DNA from: Colocasia esculenta
Taxonomy: Eukaryota; Streptophyta; Magnoliopsida; Alismatales; Araceae
Reading direction: 5' to 3'
Assembly (NCBI GenBank): GCA_014218235.1
Contig: CM024759.1
Coordinates: 75,227,079 to 75,291,078, forward strand
Length of the DNA stretch: 64,000 bases
The translations under genes and the position numbers were made by a program. How positions within the stretch are numbered: the first letter of the stretch is position 1; each line of letters opens with the position of its first letter. The notes under the pieces were generated by a model. That model was not told where the DNA came from. It ran no database searches and saw only the letters and a program-made list of their open reading frames with translations. Shown here in pieces: positions 1 through 12,842 of this stretch.

Positions 1-300
1 CGCCTTCCTACTCCTGACGTCAGTAGGCCACCCAGTGCACGACACTTGGTGTGCATGCAGACGTCGATGCTCAACGGCGGCAACGGGAACGTGACCACCA
101 GGGCTGTCGCGTTCAGAACGAGACGCATACCCCTGTCGCATTCACAGGCAGAAAACCTGTGAGCGCTTTGGGCCCAATGGCCGGCCCACCAAGCCTCACA
201 ACACGCGCAACACCTGGAACACGCACTAATGGGACATACATTGGCCACCAAACCCACTAAACCTGGATCCACGAGGATCCGGAAAACGCGCGACGTTACA
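1..300 (-). repeat. LTR retrotransposon 1, left (3') LTR, truncated by window start
   Basis: This is the last 300 bases of an LTR whose near-identical partner ends at 5877; bases 1-300 match 5578-5877 with roughly 15-20 differences by eye. It ends in ACGTTACA, the same end as the right LTR. The rest of this LTR lies before the window. The primer site at 2519-2530 shows that the element reads on the minus strand, so this is its 3' LTR. The element's outer target duplication cannot be checked. Confidence 0.85.
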
Positions 301-2532
301 TTATTATCACCTAAAAAGAATGCGTCCCTCGACATACAAAGCAAATCACAACAAACCGAATTATCACCTAAAAAGAAATAATCGTATACAGAACAAGAAG
401 GATACCTCTTTCTCTGCATCAGCCTTTCATTCATCTGTCCATTTCCGTCCTTGCTTTGTTCTTTTTCTTTTCTTTCAATTCATTTCACAATTACTCTGTT
501 ATGTCGATTCCATTGCCTTTCCTTACTTTTCAATTGTAGACGATTCTACCTGCCATGACGCTTTATCTCCTTGGACTGAACCTATTTTCACATTTTCTGG
601 GCTGTGTTTGCAGCATTTCTTTCCGGGCCATTTTTCTGCTTACTCCTTTCATTTTATTCCACTTCCTTTGGTATTCTTTCATGCTAACCTTGCTTAAAAT
701 TCTCGGTTTCTTAATGCCATTCCATACTCACTTATCATTGCTAGCCATTATTTAGCTTCATCTGCATTCACATACTTAACTGTCTGACTTGTAAGTTGCG
801 GTCCCACCACGCTTCCGCTGCGCCACTCTGATCACACTGAACACTTTTGCAAAATATTCCACAATTTCTGTTCTCATTATTACTTTCAATATTTCTTCTG
901 GCTTCAACTGTATTCATTTCTAACTTTAACTACTCCCCAAATCATCTTATTCAATAATTCAAGCTGAAAATATTACTGCAATTTCTGACTTGCTAAACCG
1001 CTATTGACATGCTGTATTTTTCATATACCTTTCTTGCTTTACTGACATTCTCTAACTAACTCATATTACACAGCTTAACTAACCATGCTCGGATTTTGCC
1101 TTTATTATTTTCTGCGCCACATCAAATTATGATTTTACCATATCACTGCTAACACACTTTTCCTTTTACATACTTTCCTCCCTTCACACAATATTTTCTG
1201 GCTGACTCAGCAAACCAAACCCATGTCTTTTTACAATTTCTATTCTCACTGATAAACATTGTTATCAAGACAACTTACTTGATGTCATCATCCAGAATTC
1301 CTTATTGCTAAACTGATCATGTCTTTCCTTATCCTTTCTATTTTGCTTTGCCACCTCTTATATGTTCACTATTCTTTAACTATTCTGCTGACTATTAATC
1401 TCACTATGACATTTTCACTACAATTTTCTTATTAAAATACTGCCATAGCCATAAACGAACCATTTCCTTTAAACAACAATATCTGGTTCTGTCTGGCCTC
1501 TCTATTCTACATTACTGGTCCACTACCAAATAAAAACAATTTCACTATTGCATTTACTCACAAATATCCATTCACAATTTGCCTTGCCTTGATTTTAATC
1601 TGCTTCTGACAAAATCTTTATTTTCCTGTGCCCACAAATTGCACATAATTGCTGGCATTACCGCTCTTATTCTTAACACTATGACTCTATACAATCTTTC
1701 TACAAATCCTTATCCACTGCTACTTACTAACTAGCTATCTTTCTTATAAATTCTCAGACAAGTCTGGTTGCCCATTGCTTTTCCTTTATTCTTTCTTTAC
1801 CTAGCTGCTTAACTCTGAATCTTTATATCAAACTTTCTATTACCATCTTTATTCATAACAGCACTATTCAGAAACTCTTCACTGCACCCATCTCTAACCA
1901 CAAACACACTTCATCTGACTGCCACACATTACTGTTCCTCTATTTGTTAATATCATATCTTTAACTGAACTATCTCACTTAATCACTTCAAACCTGACAC
2001 ATCACTAATCACACCACTTCCTTAATATCTATCCACACAAATCTCAAATACATTAATTAATTTCGCCGAAATTCTTAGCCACAATTCATGTCTAACATTC
2101 CTAATCACACTACTATATTTCCCACCCATAGCACTATTCCCTCTGCCATTCCATCACATCATTACTCTATACCTGCCTTTGCTAACTCTGGTCCTCATTA
2201 AAACACTTTCACTGATTTCTATAACTGAATTCATCAATCTCTTTAATTTCTATAATTGAGAACCTTTAAACAATTATAATTTAATCACAAACTGGCACCC
2301 CAATGTGACCATACTCACTCCGCACTATTAACCGTGCCATTTCTCTGCCATTTCTAAGAACTGCTAGTTTAATAACATAAACACGCAATTTTCATGCAAA
2401 ACTCTCATGAAAACACATTAAAGCACATAAAACCACAGACTTACTACCAGCAGTGGACATTAATCCATGTATTGAGACATTGTACTCTCAATGTCTTTTC
2501 ATATTCTAACTCGACATTGCTCTGATACCAAC
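301..2532 (-). mobile_element. Internal region of LTR retrotransposon 1, non-coding
   Basis: This 2.2-kb stretch lies between the two LTRs and has no coding potential that I recognise: no gag, protease, integrase or reverse transcriptase motif. The + strand is rich in T, A and C and strikingly poor in G over its whole length. At the left end a phrase TTATCACCTAAAAAGAA occurs twice (about 304-320 and 360-380). There is no good polypurine tract beside the left LTR. With 3.3-kb LTRs and no genes it fits a non-autonomous LARD-like element. Confidence 0.7.
2519..2530 (-). promoter_or_regulatory. Primer binding site of element 1
   Basis: The minus strand reads TGGTATCAGAGC, the complement of the 3' end of plant initiator methionine tRNA, two bases inside the right LTR. 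This fixes the element orientation as minus and the inner edge of the LTR at 2533. Confidence 0.85.
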
Positions 2533-5500
2533 TGTGACGGCCCTGGATATTTATGCCCAATAAGGCTCCATATCCAGATTCGCCTCCCGCGAACGGACCG
2601 AAGTCTCGCAAGGGATATCTCACACACATGTCCAGGAAGTCTATAAAAGATAAACCACAATAGTATAAGACACAAGAAAGTATATGTGCTCATATCTCTT
2701 CATATATTTGTACAACTGTCCCATTACATTAATACATGTCCAAATAAAAAGTACAACTACCTGGGGCATACCCCGAGGGAGCACAAGCTCACACAACACC
2801 ACTACAACACAACTGCTGGTGGTACAAGTCTGTCACAACGCCTCCTCAAGCCACACAAACGGCAAGCCCTGAAAAGAACTGTAGGGAAGTGAGCCTCACC
2901 AGTCCACAGCTTAGTATGGGGCTACCCAAAACAACAACAAACTACACGGACACCTCAACCCAGAGGGTCTCATTGGCAACGCCAATAGCCAAACCATTTC
3001 ATGCTCACAACATTGTATTTAAACTACAATTAAATATAAACATCTTAATCAAACATAACCTTGGAAAGTAAGAAGAAGTACAGGACTAACTCCACACCAC
3101 TAGTCCGCTCAACAACAGTAACGCCTAGGTCTCAAGCCTCACAGGCAAACAGTCACAAACCAATCATTTAAGCCATAAGCTGCACAAGCAAATCACTGCC
3201 TAGGCTATATGCTTCACAGACGAGTCTCAAGTACGTGGGTAACATGACTGCTACCAAAAGCTGGCCCTTTATACCCCAAACCATAATATTCGAAAGCCAC
3301 ACACAAAATGGCAGGTTGGCTACAACGGCCAATCCTTCACACACCGGAAACCATATACGAAGCTTACTTGAGGAAGGTAAAGTAAAGCACATTGAGTGGA
3401 GGTTCATACCACACGACCTCCACGAAACACAGTTCCACGTCAAAACCAAAAAAGACTGGTATACGACGTACCACTACAAATCATTACCCGTACAGGGTAC
3501 ATGTACCTATTACCACAAGGTACCAGCACAGAAATCGCAAGAAAACCAGTGCCGTAACAGGGCACACCATAGCGAGCTAAACCACATTTGTGGTGAGTCA
3601 ATACTCACCATCCATAACTGAAACTGTGCCACCACTCGGGCACATCACAAGCTACAACCGCAGTCACAACTGTGCCAACACCAGGGCACACCTCGAACGG
3701 GTCAAACCTCGACTACGAGTCACAAACTTACCAATCACATCCAGTGGCAAAGCACGAGTCGGAAAGGAACGACGCCACCACACGGGAACACATATACTAG
3801 CTGATCAGGCCAGTATCCAACCCGGACAACACAACATAAGAACAACCTCTCAGTCTCGTAGCCACGTACCCTCAGTCCAGCTACGGCTCCACAAACTCAC
3901 AAGTCAAACAACTAACTGTGGAGACTAACAAACACCACCACTACCTGCAGTCTCACACACTGCAGGCCCATGCCTGGCACCTTTAGGGACTCAGGCCCGA
4001 GCTCCCTAAAGTGAGGCACTGGAATAGGACTAGCTGGGGCCCAGTACGTCTACTGGTGTCCATACCCCCAACCACGAGCGCGCTACAAGCGACTGCACAC
4101 CCACAAACACAAGCCGCTGCCCTACTGTCGTCTTTCCCTCAGCCGGACGTACAACTCAAACACAGAAGTGAGGGTGTCCAGAAGACGACACGACCTCGAC
4201 AGTACCACACTGTACCGGGACAAACCCCGAGCACAACAACACCCGTGCCTGGCTCACAAAGAACCTGGGGTACCCGACTAGAGAGGCATTCCGAATAGGC
4301 GCTGGACCACCACACTCGGCTAGCACAAATCACGATATATACACAAACACTTTCTATTACCAATTACGGTACATATGTTAGGATAGCCTGTTTCAGTCAC
4401 CTTGTGACTTACAAGCTAACCTACACAATTACACACATAAACCATATTAATAATAACACCACAACCTGTCATCGATCACCTTGTGACAGTGGAGGTCACA
4501 CTAAACATTGACCACGATAATCACTTAATAATTATACTTACATTTTACTAATCATTCATCCAGAATAATTTACAAAAGATTCTAGAGGATCGAGGCTAGG
4601 TTCAGACGTGAACCTCATCGCCACAATACCACGAACTAACCACAATAGTTAATATATAATGAACACAATATCGTATGGTGTGCCATGCACACACAAATCA
4701 CAGGTACGACATTCAAACCATGTAGACACTACGTGTATAATACACCAGCCAGGTGCACCACACGTCATTCACGTAAACAACATGTCCAACACATGTACAG
4801 TATGCTCCAAGAGCGCTGCAGGTGCCAACGCACCACACATACTACGTAAACTCCAAACCGACTACGTACATAACACATTAACCACATAAAACATGCCCAC
4901 CTTGTGAGCAACAAGCTTCGTGAGCGTAACAAGTGCACTGGCTCCACCTGTCATTGCCATGCACAACAAATACAAATAATCGAATAACTAAAACGTTAAA
5001 AGCATGCATAACCAGACCTCTTTGCTGAAGTCGCGACATGGGGATGTGTCGCCTTCGGAACGCGACGCCCCGACCTGTCGCAATAGGAAACCCTGTCGCG
5101 ACGGGTCGGCCTGTCGCGACTTTGTCGCGACGGCAAGGTCTGTCGCCTTTACAGGAGCAAACCCTAATCCGGGAAGAACTCCACAGATTACCACTCCAGA
5201 CCATTCAAACCATGCTTAATTCATGTTTTACATGCTTTAATGGATACCCTAGCATGGTATCTATGGTTTATAAACTGGAAAACACATCAACCACACCATT
5301 CACATGATCCAAACATCAAAACAAGGTGGGTTCTCCCTACCTTCGCGAAGAACACGAACTCCAGGCGTTTCCCCCCACTCCACGCGACGTCCTCGCGGCG
5401 AGAACACGCCTCACGCACCTCCAGAACGTCGAATCGCCAAAAAACCTTGCAGCAGCTCCCCCCTGGTCGAGCAGAGCCTGTGGAAGCTCTGTTCGGACGA

Positions 5501-5877
5501 CGTTCTTAAAAACAGCACAACGGTTAAGAACACGACGTAGCTCTACGTCGCGACCTGAACGCAACGTGGGAGGCCGTCGCCTTCCTACTCCTGACGTTAG
5601 CAGGCCACCCAGTGCACGACACTTGGCGCGCATGTAGATGTCGACGCTCAACGGCGGCAACAGGAATGCGACCACCAGGGCTGTCGCGTTCAGAACGCGA
5701 CTCATACCCCTGTCGCATTCACAGGCAGAAAACCTGTGAGCTCTTTGGGCCCAATGGCCGGCCCACCAAGCCTCACTACACGCGCAACACCTGGAACACG
5801 CACTAATGGGCCATACATTGGCCACCAAACCCACTAAACCTGGATCTACGAGGATCTGGAAAACGCGCAACGTTACA
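2533..5877 (-). repeat. LTR retrotransposon 1, right (5') LTR, 3345 bp
   Basis: The LTR runs from TGTGACGG to CGTTACA, with TGT/ACA ends. Its outer 300 bases are duplicated at the window start. The + strand is rich in C and A and poor in G and T between about 2650 and 4950. A cluster of GTCGCGAC palindromes and half sites lies at 5030-5147, with more GTCGC/GCGAC half sites at about 5660-5730 and in the left copy at about 90-150. A TTTATAAAC box is present near 5268. No open reading frame looks like a real protein. Confidence 0.8.
5030..5147. repeat. Cluster of GTCGCGAC palindromes in the LTR of element 1
   Basis: Full GTCGCGAC palindromes start at 5030, 5095, 5113 and 5124. Half sites GTCGC or GCGAC lie near 5048, 5061, 5078 and 5142. 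Spacings are about 11 or 17-19 bases. The flanking phrase is usually CCTGTCGC. The function is unknown. Confidence 0.7.
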
Positions 5878-6014
5878 GGGACCATCGTGCGGAGGCGATA
5901 GGAACAAAGCCTCGTATGGAGTAGGAGATTTAAACTAGGGAAAGACCTTCCCGAGAACAAAATGAACCCTGAAACATGGGAAGACCACCTGCAAACTAGA
6001 GCTATGGTTGGGGG
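5878..6014. other. Spacer between element 1 and the solo LTR
   Basis: These 137 bases separate two mobile elements and continue at 9315 once the solo LTR and one copy of its target duplication are removed. No gene is seen. The last five bases, GGGGG at 6010-6014, are one copy of that duplication. Confidence 0.6.
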
Positions 6015-9000
6015 TGTCACATCCCGTCATTTAATATAACTATAAACTCCGGAACGTGAACGCAAGAGGAATCAAGAGTGAACTTTGAACTAATTGAGCA
6101 GCAAATTGCTCGGAAGCTCTATTAAATAAAAATTTGACAATTGTCATTCTATGAATATTACAACATTTCCAGTTTACAATCTCAAAAGTAAAATGCCATC
6201 AAGGATGGTCTTTCCACACATTATCCCGAAGTTCCCTCCTTCAAGAACTGTAGATACCTGAAAAATAGGATTTGGTGAGCTAACTAGCCCAGTAGGATTC
6301 AAATTCTCAAATCAAAGTATTAAACTGTATTGATCAAGGAAAAGGCTTAAGTGATATCATAGATGGACCAACATGCATCTGAACATGACAGTGAATGTGG
6401 AACAATAGAATTGATACACAGAGTATACTCAGGAATTCACATTGAAACTCAAGTTCTAGTTCATGTGAACAAAAAAGACTTGACTGATATCAAAGATGAA
6501 CAACACGTATCTCATCATCTGGCTCATATATATATTCTCACAGGATAGGTATCATGATGACTATAATCAAACAGGTATTGATGCAATGCCAGACATCCCG
6601 GTGTCCTCATTGCCCCAAGACAAGGATAGAACAGGCATCAAAGAGACAATACTAGATCTCAGAACAGTAGCTTGATACAGTGACAATAAAACTCAGGTTA
6701 TGCTCAGGTATATAACTCAAGTATTGTTCATATATCAGTTCACACAGTATAGGAAGTATGATGACTATAATCAGAAAGTAGTGATGCAATGCCAAACATC
6801 CCGGTGTCCTTATCACTCCCGTACGGCCCGTAATGAATTTGGGTGCTCCTCCCAGGACTGAACCAGCCCTATTTGCACAGGCATATCAGTCAGGTGGGGT
6901 CCAAGGACCCAATAAATGTCATCATCATAAGTTAATCATATATCACATGGTGTCAAGCATAAGAACTCTCAGAATATCAAGTTATATGAACTTAGTTACC
7001 GAATACAGGAGAATGGACTCAACAGAGTACCAATCGTAATTGACAATTTCAAGGATAATTCAAGGGTGAGTAAGGTATCTCAGTGGGTAATCTTTATGGT
7101 AGAATGACAGAAAATATCAAAGTAAATAAGAGGGTAATTTGGTAGGCTATTAGGATGCTTTGAGCAAGGATTTACACATGTAAGAGTGCTGAAATCCAAG
7201 GCAGGACAGTAGCTGTCGACAAACAGGAAGGATCTGTCGACAGATGGCACAGACAGAGCTCAGGTTTGCTGGCTTTGTGGGTATCTGTCGACAGATGCAA
7301 GGGATCTGTCGACAGATCCACACAGTCCAGAAACCTGGAGTTCTGGAAACATGCGCCTGTCGACAGCTTTTGGGCTGGCTGTCGACAGGAAGCTGCAGAA
7401 CTTCCGTAAATCTGTTTAAATCTATTCTAAGCACCCTAATTATAGAACTTATAAGCCAAGGCATGGTTTATATCAAATGGAAGAGTCTAATTGGAGTTCT
7501 TACAGTGGTTTATAAACCGAACAAACGAGGTGAAACAAGAAGTTTGCAATTCAAGCTTGTCTAGTTAGAAACTAGACATAGTATAGTGTTGGAAGTGTGG
7601 TCTTGATAGTAATGGTTTATTGGAAGATTCCTACAAGATAAATACTAAAACTCAAAGGTTTTCATGGATTTAAATCAAGGTATGAAGTACCAACATCTGA
7701 ACAGAAGTTAGTCACAAGTTCTAATGGTATTGTGACTTTTATCAAACTTCTATAACATATACAAGGATCAAGGGTGAAGAAGAAGAAGAAGAGATGATCT
7801 GGAAGTAAACAAGAATCTTCTCCTCCCTAATGTGAGAATGTTTATCAAAACTGGAGGAAAAATAGTAGGATTACAAATATATCAACTTGGCTACTCAACA
7901 TGAGTTATTTATCATGTGTGGAGAACATGATTACGGAAAAGGAGATGAATCCTACACTTATACATGGATTTCTTAACATGAAGGAAGTATAAGAACAAGA
8001 AGAAAGAGGATCATTAAGAAGGAGTCCTATCAATGCATAAGAACTCAATGGTAACAAGGTAATCAAACAAGCTTACTGAATTCCATGCCTTATGGGATCA
8101 AGACCGATGCTTTAACTCCAAGGCTTAGAAAAGAAGGAGATTTACAAGTTGATGGTCACAAGAATGAATTCTACTAATACCTACATAAGTTCAACCAAAG
8201 GAATTTCCCCAATTCACAGAACAAGACATGTTCAGAAGAGATGAACTCATCACTCTTAAGATGGTTTCCAAGTTGGAAAACAAGTATATATGTGGACATG
8301 AACTTTTAGCAAAGGCAAGATACAAGGATTGAGAAGAGAATAGAGATAGAATCCTACCTTACCAAGCACTCTCACGTGATCTTGACAAAAGAGTCTAACC
8401 CAGTAGAGGAAGAACATCCTCCCAATTGGTGGCTTGCTAGCCACGACAGTAACTTCAATAGCAAATTGACTCCCAGGTAGAAGTATCTACAGTTGCAGTA
8501 TGAGCAGGGGCAGGAGTGGTCGCAGTAGTTGTGGAGCTTAGCACCTCCACAGCTCCTCCAGCACCAATCCCAGCAGCAAGGAGCAGAGGAAGACACGAAC
8601 AAGAGTAAGGAGTTCTGAAAGGCACATACGAAGGAAGGAAGTGGCTTTTATAGCCCAACCAACTCCCATGCGTGATGGCACGTTGGCCATCAAGGTGTCG
8701 AAGTATAAACCCTTTAACCATGCAAGGCCACCTAGCTCATGCAACTCTCTAAGCCTTACACCTAAGGGACAAACGTGTTAAACTCCTACTTAAGTGAGGT
8801 GGCTGCCCCAGCCCTCACACGTAGACAGACTTAAAATTCCCAGAAAATCACCATCGTAAATAGCCCCTAATTCGACTGGCCCAAAGATCCTCACGTAAAC
8901 ATATTCAAATGATGTCCATTTGTGTTGAAATTTCAGCCATAGGCTAATGTAAATGTTTTGCAAATTATGGTGATTTTAGTTTAATTTTTAGAATTTATTT

Positions 9001-9309
9001 TACACTAGGTGAAAAATCACCCGAAAAATGGTCGCGTCGACTGTACTTGAAATCCGTACGTCGAAAAATTCAGATAATTAATATTTGATTTCTCCACATT
9101 TTTATGGAAATTATGATGTTCTCGGTTTTTATTTCGTTGTCGTTTTCCAGTATCGCACTGTGGAGGCACGCACTTCGAGGTACACTGGGATAATGTTCAT
9201 TACCACTAATTAAGTCTATCATCCAATTATCACAATTTATTAATAACCCTAAGGTATTTTAACCAATTTACTTCTATTTCTTAATATTTTAAATTTCTGG
9301 GGCGTTACA
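6015..9309 (-). mobile_element. Solo LTR of the 3-kb LTR (LARD-like) family
   Basis: The sequence starts TGTCACATCCCGTCATTTAATA and ends GGGGCGTTACA. Both ends and much of the body match the LTRs of element 3 in the same orientation. GGGGG lies on both sides (6010-6014 and 9310-9314), as expected for a 5-bp target duplication, although the target is itself G-rich. No internal region or second LTR is attached, so it is a solo LTR left by recombination. Read on the minus strand it has a TATAAAAG box at about 8646-8653, then a CAG/CTG-rich tract (about 8480-8590), then a GTCGAC palindrome array (7215-7386). Confidence 0.85.
7215..7386. repeat. CTGTCGACAG palindrome array, solo LTR copy
   Basis: GTCGAC starts at 7215, 7236, 7287, 7308, 7359 and 7381, giving spacings of 21, 51, 21, 51 and 22. 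Most sites are embedded in CTGTCGACAG. All six cores are intact. Confidence 0.9.
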
Positions 9310-10844
9310 GGGGGTGGGGGGTGGGGGGTGCTCTGGGATCCAGAGGTCCCCCTTCCCAATGACGGGAACGGCTCGTCAAAGGCACTCAACTCGATGAGGG
9401 AGATGAACCATCTTTGGGCATCTTCAAATGGGAGCTAAGGCTGGGAAGGGGGTTGCTTTGGGATCCAGAGGGCCCCCTTCCCAACGACGGGAATGACACC
9501 TGCAACCCCCCTCTCTAGAGAGAGTCACTAGTCTTGGCTTGAGGTGAGTGTGTGTGTGCAATATGCATGCATTATTACACTTGGATGATAAATCATCCTA
9601 ACACAATGTTGTGACATCAACCACACACACACACAACCATCCACTCTTAGATTTCTATGAATTCAACTACAATGATACAGGTAATCTAATGAAAGCTCCA
9701 AGCAAGAGGGGAGAAACAAGTGACCCATGAGCTTTAGATCTCCTTCCCATGTCAAAGCATTAACCATTAATCTTCCTTTCGCGAGCTTTAATAATATCTC
9801 ATCACCATGAATCCATAATCAAGCACCAAGGATGAAGTATGCCTCAAACCTACACGCAAGAAGAAAACCACAGAGCGGCATAAGAGAAACTCCAAGAGAA
9901 TGAAATTGATGGCTGCAAGACCCTATAAGTGTTGTACACCTCTTAGTATGTTTTGGAGTGATTAACAAATCTAAAAATAGTTTTGGAGTGATTAACTAAA
10001 CATTTATGATCAACACATTTCTATATTTGAATATCATGCTTCAATAATTGAATATCATGTTTTCTTAATTGATTATTATATTCCAAAATTCGATCATTGA
10101 TGCTCAGTAATTGAACATCGTTATAGTTTCAGAAATCATCATTTAGTATTCGAATATCATTACTCTATAGTTAATATTTTATTCAAATATCATACATATA
10201 TAGCTGAATCGATCACTTGATAATATTTGGATCGATATCTAAACATCACTTAATGATATCTGAATCAATATCCAAATATCATTTACAGATGTCCGGACAT
10301 CACCTTCTGATATATATCTGAATATCACTTGTCAATATGCAAATATCTGATAATCGATCTGAAATTAAAATAGTTAAATATCGTATCATCATATGATTTG
10401 GACAATGTGCATTGTCTTAATATTTTGGTGAAGTTTCAAATTTCAATTAGCTTAAAAAGTGATTTATGAGAAATGTCAATTAGACTCAAAAGTAATTCAG
10501 CACTCAGTTGCCTTTTTCATGTCTTATGTACTCCAACATATTCTGTTTCAAATCTTGGCAAAAGTGCTTCACTAATCACATAAAACAAAATACCTTGTTC
10601 GTTCTTTAGTTCGATAAGTTTCTACGGTTGATATCAAAATCCAAAGGCCGTTTGATATTAAGATAAATCGAGAAAACACTGAGAAAAATTCACTCTATTC
10701 CCAATTTATCTTGGTTCCAAACATGAAAGAGATTGGCAAATGATATTGATTTTCATCCATATTTCTAATCTATTGTGTTGGCGGGTTTCAAGGATGGTCT
10801 TGTGCAAATTTAGTCATGTAAGAACCGAAAGCAAAAGAGGTGGC
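9310..10844. other. Non-coding host or unclassified repeat DNA
   Basis: No gene is seen. A G-rich start (GGGGG plus GTGGGGGG repeats, 9310-9335) leads into a direct repeat: a ~40-base block beginning GCTCTGGGATCCAGAGG near 9330 recurs with few changes near 9450. Short CA/GT runs lie at 9545-9560 and 9622-9640. From about 10000 the DNA becomes an AT-rich degenerate array of GAATATCAT-like phrases. Confidence 0.6.
10005..10375. repeat. Degenerate ATATCA-type short repeat array
   Basis: Variants of GAATATCAT, GATATCTGAAT and ATCGATC recur every 20-35 bases without a strict period. No coding sequence is present. It may be a decayed minisatellite or part of an unrecognised element. Confidence 0.5.
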
Positions 10845-11579
10845 TGTAGCACCCCAAAATTTAATACCAAAATAATAATATGATAAAAAATTAGAGAAGA
10901 TTATATTTTCATAAAAGACATAAATATATACCAGAAACCTGATTATCTTTACTTTAGAGATATTTCTACATTAGTAAAGTGACATCGATACTGTCTTCAA
11001 ATGTGCGCACTCCGACAGAGCGCCATTAGAATTCGATAACATAATTGAAATTCGACACTACCATAATTCTCATAAAAATGTACTAATTTTAAAGACACAA
11101 ATATCATGAATTGTTGAAGCACATATATCGAGATTAAGTCGACCTAATGATTTTTTGGATAATTTTTTACTAAACAAAAAAATATTTCAAAAAATTAAAT
11201 AAAATCATTATAATTTGTAAAACCTTTCAATTAACTTATGTTTCAAATTTCAACTTGATTGGACACCGTTTGAGAACAAAAAAAATAAAGGTCAAAGGGT
11301 CTGAATGAATTAAATCTGAATTACGAAACCGATTTATGAATATTTACGCTGACGTAACTTTGGCTACGTAAGACACTTATCCCTTGTGTAAATTGATTAC
11401 ACATACCTCAATACGTGTTGAAGGCTAGGTTATCTCTATTGAACGTGGCCAAGCAGTAAGAAGTGATTTTACAAACCTCCACCTGTGTTGTTACGTGCTA
11501 TACATGCACAACACCTGAGAAACCTATTTATACCCTCTCTTGCTCACTCTTAGGAGTGTTTGCTCACTTGTCCATCGCT

Positions 11580-11703
11580 CTGTGTTGCTGCTGCAACTGC
11601 TGCTATTGCTGTTGCTGTTGCTGCAACTACTGCTACGACTGTTGCTGCTACTACTACGGCTGCAGTTGCTGCTACTACTGTCATTGCTACTCTTGCTATT
11701 GCA
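11580..11703. repeat. GCT/GTT triplet-rich tract in the LTR of element 2
   Basis: This tract is built from degenerate GCTGCT, GTTGCT and ACTGCT units. Equivalent tracts lie in the right LTR (about 16150-16272) and, on the other strand, in the LTRs of element 3 (about 25440-25545 and 31690-31785) and in the solo LTR (about 8480-8590). It is therefore a constant part of the family, just downstream of the TATA box. Confidence 0.75.
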
Positions 11704-12842
11704 TCCTCTTACCTGGAATATAGGAGGATTTGCATTTCTCTTTTGGCTAGGTAGGCTCCTCCCTACGATTTCTCTCTAATGCTTATTTTCATACTTGTAG
11801 GTCTCTCCATCCTCACAAACCCTTATTTCCTGGTTATTCCATGCTTTGTAGGTGCCTCCCGTTAAATCTTGATTATATATTCTCAGGCCTCTCCATCCCT
11901 AAAGACCTTTATTTTCTACTTGTTTTATGCTCAGTAAGAACTTCTGAAACAAGTCAAATCAACCTCATGTTCTATTTTAGTGACTTTGAATAAGCTTAAC
12001 AAATTTCACATTTTCCTCCTATGTTCATGTATCATATGATTTTGATATCATCTCCCTGACAATATTGGTCACTACCACTCCAGATTGGTAGAAACTGCTT
12101 TTGTATATTCTTGCTTAATCAATCTCGTAATAATCATGGGCTTTATCTTTTCTTGAATATGACCATAGTTTTAAAACCTTCAAGCAACGATTTCATGAGG
12201 ATCCATTAGTTCTAAACATCAACTTTTTCCAACAGAATACTCAATTTTGGATTCTGTCCTTTTCTGATAGAATAATCAGACCTGGACTTGATCTGGTTGT
12301 ATTTTCTAGACCTCGAACAAACCTTATAAATTCCTTTGTTCTATAGTAATACCATCATTGTCTATGTACTTTTGTCATAAACTGATTCCAATCCCTTGTT
12401 AGTATGTTTTGAATACAAGATTACATCATGAAACTAGAAACCTCGATTTATTTCCTACATGACAAGAGAAATCTACTTAGATTGATTTATGCCACTAGAT
12501 ATGGTCAATTATTATACAAAGAATGACCGTTGATCTACAAATTTAGGGCAAGATGAAATCTGAACCTTGAAACCAAGTTGATTATTCTATTTACCGACTA
12601 CTTAGCAAGCCAATTTTAGTATAAACTAGATATTTCTGCTACATGAATAGAAAGAAAAGGGTGTTGGTTTACTAACAGTAAGATTTTCACCGTTTTCCTT
12701 CTCTCTCTCACTTGAATGCCATTTGATTATCACTCTTGTAGACCATAGAAAACCCTCTTTATTTCCCAAATATCAAGAGTCTCTAATGTTAGAGTATAAT
12801 CGGAGCTTGAATTCCCTGTTTGTAGCCTTAACTACCAGTCAT

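Noticed and set aside
5337..6020. 227-codon minus-strand frame
   Set aside because: It crosses the end of an LTR and the start of another element, and shows no known domain.
11463..11779. Cys/Tyr-, Leu- or Ala-rich frames as a small protein gene
   Set aside because: All three + frames stay open because of the GCT/GTT triplet tract; the same tract lies in every LTR of the family and the frames are not preserved.
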